Part shown: positions 5,967-9,965 of the stretch, in pieces
Layout: each line of letters opens with the position of its first letter
Numbering within the stretch: position 1 is the stretch's first letter
NCBI GenBank assembly: GCA_031273735.1
Contig: JAISRI010000066.1
Span: 1 to 9,965, forward strand
Source: Helicobacteraceae bacterium
Lineage (GTDB): Bacteria > Campylobacterota > Campylobacteria > Campylobacterales > SZUA-545
Reading direction: 5' to 3'
DNA length: 9,965 nt
Translations under genes and position numbers: made by a program
The notes under the pieces: model-generated
What the model was told of the DNA's origin: nothing
Databases searched by the model: none
Seen by the model: only the letters and a program-made list of their open reading frames with translations

Positions 5967-6737
5967 ATGGCGCGGTTTGGCATATACGGCGCAAGCGGGA
6001 GAATGGGCAAACTGCTTTCGACCTATCTGGCGCAACACCCAGATCACTCTTTGGCGAGCGTTTTCGCGCGAAAAGAGCTTGATTTTTCCCTGCCGCCGCA
6101 GACGCTTGCGACAAACGATATAGGCGCGTTTCTCAACGACGCGGAGGTCGTCGTGGATTTTACCTCTCCGAACGGGACGGAAGCGCTGCTTGAAGCGGCT
6201 TTGGAAGGCAGGTTTCGTCCGCTTGTGATCGGCGTTACGGGGTTGAACTCCCACCAACAAAACCTTATGAAACAAGTCGCCGAAAAAACGCCCGTCTTAT
6301 ACGCTACGAATATGTCGCTAGGCATTGCGCTTCTAAACAAACTCGTTTTTAGCGCCGCCAAAGCGTTGGAGGATTTTGACGTAGAGATTACGGAGTTGCA
6401 CCACAAACACAAAAAAGACGCGCCTAGCGGCACGGCGCTAACTCTTGCGGCAAGCGTAGCTAAAGCCCGCGAGATCGAGCTGGAAAAAGCGATGGTTAGC
6501 GGACGAAACGGCGCGATCGGCGAACGATCAAAGGGCGAAATCGGCGTGCTTAGCCTTAGAGGAGGCGACATAGTAGGGGAGCATACGGTCGGTTTCTACG
6601 GCGAGGGCGAATATATCCGCCTAAGCCACGCCGCGACAAGCCGCGCCACCTTTGCGGCGGGCGCGATCAAAGCGGGTAATTGGTTGCTATCCCAACCAAG
6701 CGGGCTTTACTCGATACAGGACTACTTTAGACTATAA
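5967..6737 (+). CDS. dapB: 4-hydroxy-tetrahydrodipicolinate reductase
   Basis: DapB reduces (hydroxy)dihydrodipicolinate with NAD(P)H in the lysine and meso-diaminopimelate pathway, and so feeds both protein and peptidoglycan synthesis. The 256-residue product has the nucleotide-binding motif GASGRMG (8-14) at the very N-terminus. The family signature ELHHKHKKDAPSGTAL (143-158) supplies the catalytic pair His145/His146, Lys149, and the substrate-binding Gly155-Thr156. The C-terminus GNWLLSQPSGLYSIQDYF is typical. It follows trxB by 2 nt and precedes purF by 10 nt; this is an operon of convenience, with no shared pathway apparent. A long antisense open frame inside it is a composition effect. 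Confidence 0.96.
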   Translation: MARFGIYGASGRMGKLLSTYLAQHPDHSLASVFARKELDFSLPPQTLATNDIGAFLNDAEVVVDFTSPNGTEALLEAALEGRFRPLVIGVTGLNSHQQNLMKQVAEKTPVLYATNMSLGIALLNKLVFSAAKALEDFDVEITELHHKHKKDAPSGTALTLAASVAKAREIELEKAMVSGRNGAIGERSKGEIGVLSLRGGDIVGEHTVGFYGEGEYIRLSHAATSRATFAAGAIKAGNWLLSQPSGLYSIQDYFRL

Positions 6738-6741
6738 AGGA
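6737..6741 (+). promoter_or_regulatory. Ribosome binding site fixing the purF TTG start
   Basis: AAGGA overlaps the dapB stop codon and sits 6 nt before TTG at 6748. Starting there leaves a 7-residue leader before the catalytic Cys, as expected for a PurF that is trimmed. The next ATG downstream lies past the catalytic Cys, so it cannot be the start. Confidence 0.75.
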
Positions 6742-6747
6742 TCTTGC

Positions 6748-8100
6748 TTGCGCGATCTCAAAGAAAAGTGCGCCGTCGTCGGCGTTTTTGGCGTTAAGGG
6801 AGCGGCTAAAATCGCATATCTCGGACTGTATGCGATGCAACATCGCGGACAGGAGGCTACGGGGCTTTCCGTTAGCGACGGCGAAAAGATCTCGACAATC
6901 AAAAATCGCGGGCTTGTTTCTATGGTTTATGACGAGCCTATGATGGACAAACTAGACGGCGAGATCGCGATCGGACACAACCGCTATTCGACTGCGGGCG
7001 AAGATTCGATCCTCGACGCGCAACCTGTTTATGCCCGTTATTCGCTCGGCGAAATGGCGATCGCCCACAACGGAAATTTCACAAACGCTTTGGAAGTTCG
7101 CAAAGCTCTGATCGACGACGGAGCGATCTTTGGCAGTTCTATGGACACGGAAAACCTAATCCATCTGATCGCAAAAAGCAAAGAGTCGCTTTTGCGTTTA
7201 AGGATTTTAGACGCTTTGCGGCAGGTCGAAGGCGCGTATTCTTTGCTCTTTTTAAGCCGAACAAAACTTTTCGCCGCTCGCGATCCGAACGGCTTTCGCC
7301 CGCTTTCGATCGCAAAGATCGGCGACGGGTATATGGTCGCTAGCGAAACGTGCGCTTTCGATCTAGCGGGCGCGACTTTCGAGCGCGATATAGAGCCGGG
7401 CGAAATGGTGATTTTTGAAAACGGCAAAAAACCGGAATCGATTCGTTTTGCAAAAAGCGATCCAAAACACTGTATTTTCGAGCATGTTTATTTTGCTCGT
7501 CCGGATAGTTTTCTCTTTGGCGAAAGCGTCTATGCCGTTCGTAAAGAGTTGGGTAGATTTTTGTGGGAAGAAGATCCGATCGACGCGGATATGGTTATAC
7601 CCGTTCCCGATTCGAGTATTCCGCACGCGATTGGTTACTCGCAAGCGAGCGGTTTGCCTTTCGAGCTTGGCATTATCCGCAACCACTATATCGGCAGGAC
7701 GTTTATCGAGCCGCTTCAAGAGATACGCGATCTAAAAGTCAAGAAAAAACTAAGTCCGATAAAAGAATTAATTCACGGCAAACGCCTTGTGATTGTCGAC
7801 GATAGCATTGTGCGCGGCACGACCAGTAAAAAGATCGTTTCGCTGCTTAAAGAGGCGGGCGCAAAAGAGGTGCATATGCGAATCGCCTCTCCCGCCATAA
7901 CTTTCCCCTGTTATTACGGCATAGATACGCCTCACCAAAACGAGTTAATAAGTCATCGTATGTCAAGCGACGAAATACGCGCCTATCTTAAAGCCGATTC
8001 TTTACGTTTTTTATCGATCGAAGCGTTAAAAAAATCCGTGCAAAATTGCGACAACTTCTGTCTTAGCTGTTTTGACGGGCGCTACTTTCATAATATATGA
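6748..8100 (+). CDS. purF: Amidophosphoribosyltransferase (iron-sulfur type)
   Basis: PurF makes phosphoribosylamine from PRPP and glutamine, the first committed step of purine synthesis. The product is 450 residues from TTG. After the leader MRDLKEK, Cys8 becomes the N-terminal nucleophile of the class-II (Ntn) glutaminase domain. Glutamine-site motifs follow: GHNRYST (76-82), AHNGNF (106-111) and the Asp of SSMDTEN (133). The phosphoribosyltransferase domain has the PRPP loop VIVDDSIVRGTT (348-359). All four [4Fe-4S] ligands known from B. subtilis PurF have counterparts: Cys242 (HCIFEHVYFARPDS), Cys388 (PCYYGID), and Cys438/Cys441 (CLSCF). It is therefore the cluster-bearing, processed form, not the E. 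coli form. Its stop overlaps the next gene's start (ATGA). Confidence 0.96.
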   Translation: MRDLKEKCAVVGVFGVKGAAKIAYLGLYAMQHRGQEATGLSVSDGEKISTIKNRGLVSMVYDEPMMDKLDGEIAIGHNRYSTAGEDSILDAQPVYARYSLGEMAIAHNGNFTNALEVRKALIDDGAIFGSSMDTENLIHLIAKSKESLLRLRILDALRQVEGAYSLLFLSRTKLFAARDPNGFRPLSIAKIGDGYMVASETCAFDLAGATFERDIEPGEMVIFENGKKPESIRFAKSDPKHCIFEHVYFARPDSFLFGESVYAVRKELGRFLWEEDPIDADMVIPVPDSSIPHAIGYSQASGLPFELGIIRNHYIGRTFIEPLQEIRDLKVKKKLSPIKELIHGKRLVIVDDSIVRGTTSKKIVSLLKEAGAKEVHMRIASPAITFPCYYGIDTPHQNELISHRMSSDEIRAYLKADSLRFLSIEALKKSVQNCDNFCLSCFDGRYFHNI

Positions 8101-9005
8101 TAGTTTTGCCCACATTCGGGCGGAGTTTGCGCCGATATTTTGGTTTCAAAGTCCGCAAAATCCCCTTATCGATTCCCTCCTTTTCCTGCCCTAATATCGA
8201 CGGTAGATTTGGGCGCGGCGGTTGCTCTTACTGCGTTAACGAATCCTTCAGCCCCAATTTTGCGAAAACGCCGCGATCGGTTACTTTAGAAGCGCAAATC
8301 GACGCGCTTCAATCGCAATTTTCAAGCGGCGTAGAAGCGTTTAAGGCGTTAGGTTTTAAGCGTTTTTTAGCCTATTTTCAATCGTTTTCAAACACCTACG
8401 CACCGATCGAAACTTTGCGCGTTTTGCATAGCGCCGCATTACGTCAAAAAGAGTGCATAGGAATTAGCGTAGGAACTAGAGCGGATTGCATAGATTTTTC
8501 TACGTTGGCATACCTAGACGAGCTTAATAAAAAGACCTATCTTTGGCTGGAAATCGGCGCGCAAAGCTCGCATAACGAAACGCTTGAGTCGATCAATCGT
8601 CGCGAAAGGTTTGAAACGGTTAGCGAAACGATTATTAAATTAAAAGAGCTTGGGATTCGCGTTTGCGTTCATCTAATTTTTGGACTGCCGAACGAAACCG
8701 ACGATATGATTTTAACTACCGTCAATCGCGTTTCAAAGTTAGGTATTGACGCGGTCAAGATTCACCCGCTTTATATTGTCAAAAACGCGGCGATTGCCAA
8801 AGAGAGCTTTGAGCCGCTCTCTATTGAAAGATACCTCGATCTTTTAGTAAAATCGATTAAACGCTTTCCAAAAAATATCGTTTATCAACGAATTAGCGCC
8901 GGCGTCGATAGCGACGCGCTAATCGCCCCGCTATGGTGTAAAAATAAAAACTCCGCTATGGCTCTTATCCGCAACCGCCTTTTGCGCGAAGGCTTTATAT
9001 ATTAA
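8097..9005 (+). CDS. Radical SAM protein, YhcC/TIGR01212 family
   Basis: This belongs to a radical SAM family whose substrate I do not know. The 302-residue product carries the cluster motif as C-X11-C-X2-C (Cys31, Cys43, Cys46) in FSCPNIDGRFGRGGCSYC, the wide spacing of the YhcC/Elp3-like group. Other family marks are KVRKIPL (18-24), FLAYFQSFSNTYAP (90-103), VGTRADC (125-131), LWLEIGAQSS (149-158) and HLIFGLPNET (192-201). Length matches E. coli YhcC (about 309). ATG at 8097-8099 overlaps the purF TGA, so translation is coupled. It closes the co-directional block; no terminator hairpin is visible after it. YhcC as a gene name is only a family label. Confidence 0.9.
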   Translation: MIVLPTFGRSLRRYFGFKVRKIPLSIPSFSCPNIDGRFGRGGCSYCVNESFSPNFAKTPRSVTLEAQIDALQSQFSSGVEAFKALGFKRFLAYFQSFSNTYAPIETLRVLHSAALRQKECIGISVGTRADCIDFSTLAYLDELNKKTYLWLEIGAQSSHNETLESINRRERFETVSETIIKLKELGIRVCVHLIFGLPNETDDMILTTVNRVSKLGIDAVKIHPLYIVKNAAIAKESFEPLSIERYLDLLVKSIKRFPKNIVYQRISAGVDSDALIAPLWCKNKNSAMALIRNRLLREGFIY

Positions 9006-9314
9006 ACGCAATGATCGCCGCGTTCAAAAAAATCGTCTTTAACAAAGCAAAAACTACAATACATTCATGCCCGCGCTTTAGCGTAGCGCGTCTGCTCTCG
9101 TCATTCCCGCGACGGAGCGATAATTTCCGCAGGAAGCGGCAATTGCGGAGGAAGCGCCCGCTCCATAACAGCGCTACGCTAACGCGCGGGAACGACCGCT
9201 TATGTAGGTTTTGCCTTATAAAAAAGGTTTATAATGCGACGATCGTTGCGCTTCGGCTTTATTTTATCTTTTTCCGCTACAATCTCAATCAATTTGTCTT
9301 CCAAAGGAGCTTCT
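9006..9314 (+). promoter_or_regulatory. Intergenic region with candidate promoters for the surface-protein gene
   Basis: Besides the repeat at 9070-9212, this region contains two -10-like boxes: TATAAT at 9230-9235 and TACAAT at 9278-9283. Neither has a convincing -35 box. The first would give a leader of about 73 nt, the second about 25 nt. AAGGAG at 9304-9309 is 5 nt before ATG at 9315. Positions 9006-9069 show nothing recognisable. Confidence 0.4.
9070..9212. repeat. Inverted-repeat element, diverged relative of the 196-326 repeat
   Basis: The arms 9070-9089 and 9171-9190 are reverse complements at 19 of 20 positions, with an 81-base centre. Inside the left arm's side, tcgtcattcccgcg (9098-9111) matches the left edge of the element at 196; the right side carries cgcgggaacgacc (9184-9196) and then tatgtaggtttt (9201-9212), close to 360-371. 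The centre holds two related 12-base words (ccgcaggaagcg and gcggaggaagcg). No transposase is present. The RNA could form a long hairpin, but no T-run follows, so a terminator role for the radical SAM gene is uncertain. Confidence 0.75.
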
Positions 9315-9965
9315 ATGTCTCGACTCTCGTTATTTCCTTTCTTAAAACGTTGGAAGGAGAAAGCGACTATTCTTTACCATAAAGCGTTAAAAAGAGCTTT
9401 TAACGTCGTTATTCTTTTATTCGCTTTAATTTTTGCTTTAGCTTTAATCGGTTACAATTTAATAACTATCGACGCAAGAACTCCAAAGATTAACGTTCAA
9501 CCTATAGACGTAACCTATAATGTAGATGATTTTGTTACCCCTTTAAGCGTGGACGCAAGCGTAAGCGACGGCGGAAATCTAACTTTTCAATGGTATAGCC
9601 ATACGGAAAATAGTAATAGCAACGGAACGCTTATAGAAAGTTTAGACGCTACAGACCCAACCTTTACGCCAACTCAAAGCGGTTATTACTATGTTATCGT
9701 TACCAATACAAACGATAACTCTACGGGAAATAAAACCGCAAGCGAAACAAGCGACGTAGTTCAAATCGTAAAGCCTTACAAGGTTAGCTTCTACGACGCT
9801 AATTTAGGCTTTATAGCAACAAAAGTAGCGGGTGGAACAATCAACACTAACGATCTAAACTCTGGCGTAACGACTTGGTATAAAGCAAACGAAAGCTCTC
9901 CAACTACAGAGCATAACTTAACCGCCAATATCAACTTTTACGCTATTCCTAACGTTCAAGAGATA
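9315..9965 (+). CDS. N-terminal part of a surface protein with Ig-like domain (runs off the window)
   Basis: Only the first 217 codons are present and no stop is reached. Residues 1-30 are basic (MSRLSLFPFLKRWKEK...), followed by a hydrophobic helix at 31-50 (VVILLFALIFALALIGYNLI), a signal-anchor. Residues about 58-152 resemble a bacterial Ig-like domain: strands with LTFQWYSHTEN, a DATDPTFTPTQSGYYYVIVTN segment, and a closing DVVQIV. From 155, YKVSFYDANLGFIATKVAGG resembles the start of a Listeria-Bacteroides (InlB B-type) repeat. Such proteins are usually long, repetitive and exposed, in adhesion or contact. AAGGAG at 9304-9309 supports this start; an in-frame ATG at 9234 with AAGG before it would add 27 residues. 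The gene is AT-richer than its neighbours and contains one GATC, hinting at transfer. Confidence 0.8.
   Translation, partial: MSRLSLFPFLKRWKEKATILYHKALKRAFNVVILLFALIFALALIGYNLITIDARTPKINVQPIDVTYNVDDFVTPLSVDASVSDGGNLTFQWYSHTENSNSNGTLIESLDATDPTFTPTQSGYYYVIVTNTNDNSTGNKTASETSDVVQIVKPYKVSFYDANLGFIATKVAGGTINTNDLNSGVTTWYKANESSPTTEHNLTANINFYAIPNVQEI

Noticed and set aside
6044..6571. A 175-residue antisense open frame inside dapB
   Set aside because: It mirrors a strongly supported gene, is rich in Ser, Ala and Pro as expected of a shadow frame, and has no recognisable motif.
9234..9314. In-frame upstream ATG that would give the surface protein 27 more residues
   Set aside because: AAGG before it is weaker than AAGGAG before 9315, and the ATG overlaps a TATAAT box. 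It remains possible if the TACAAT promoter is not used.
9011..9382. A 123-residue plus-strand frame covering the second repeat
   Set aside because: It runs through the repeat and then overlaps the surface-protein gene out of frame; the composition is not protein-like.

Overview
The window looks like a chromosomal piece of a flagellated Gram-negative member of the Campylobacterota (Epsilonproteobacteria). The flagellin resembles the Campylobacter/Helicobacter type at both ends, including the altered TLR5 region and the C-terminus ending in LRLLQ. The block trxA - thioredoxin-like protein - trxB - dapB - purF - TIGR01212-type radical SAM is, as I recall, an arrangement seen in that phylum. Base composition is more GC-rich than Campylobacter or Helicobacter, and the core genes are very rich in GATC. 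Genus and family cannot be fixed from the sequence.

Layout. Positions 1-70 hold what may be the last codons of an unrecognised gene. Positions 71-467 are non-coding and carry a palindromic 'attcccgc...gcgggaat' repeat pair. On the minus strand, 468-1616 encodes a lipoprotein lytic transglycosylase (MltA). Diverging from it on the plus strand are a flagellin (1683-3158, GTG start, with a well-formed sigma-54 promoter just upstream), fliW (3177-3569) and a 43-residue membrane microprotein (3566-3697) that overlaps the fliW stop by ATGA. About 470 bases follow (3698-4171) that look like gene debris.

From 4172 to 9005 all genes are on the plus strand and tightly packed: thioredoxin, a membrane-anchored thioredoxin-like protein without CXXC, thioredoxin reductase, dihydrodipicolinate reductase, amidophosphoribosyltransferase and a radical SAM protein. 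The spacings are 2 nt for trxB-dapB, 10 nt for dapB-purF, and an ATGA overlap for purF-radical SAM. A second inverted-repeat element lies at 9070-9212. It is followed by the first 217 codons of a surface protein with an N-terminal membrane segment, an Ig-like domain and the start of what may be a Listeria-Bacteroides-type repeat; this gene runs off the end.

How the genes work together. The flagellin-fliW pair fits the known FliW/CsrA control of flagellin translation, and sigma-54 would place the flagellin in the RpoN-dependent class of flagellar genes. MltA remodels the murein that DapB helps to supply through meso-diaminopimelate. Thioredoxin and its reductase form one redox pair, with the small thioredoxin-like protein between them as a possible envelope partner. 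The terminal surface protein stands apart: it is AT-richer, nearly free of GATC and preceded by a repeat, which suggests an accessory region beginning around 9010.
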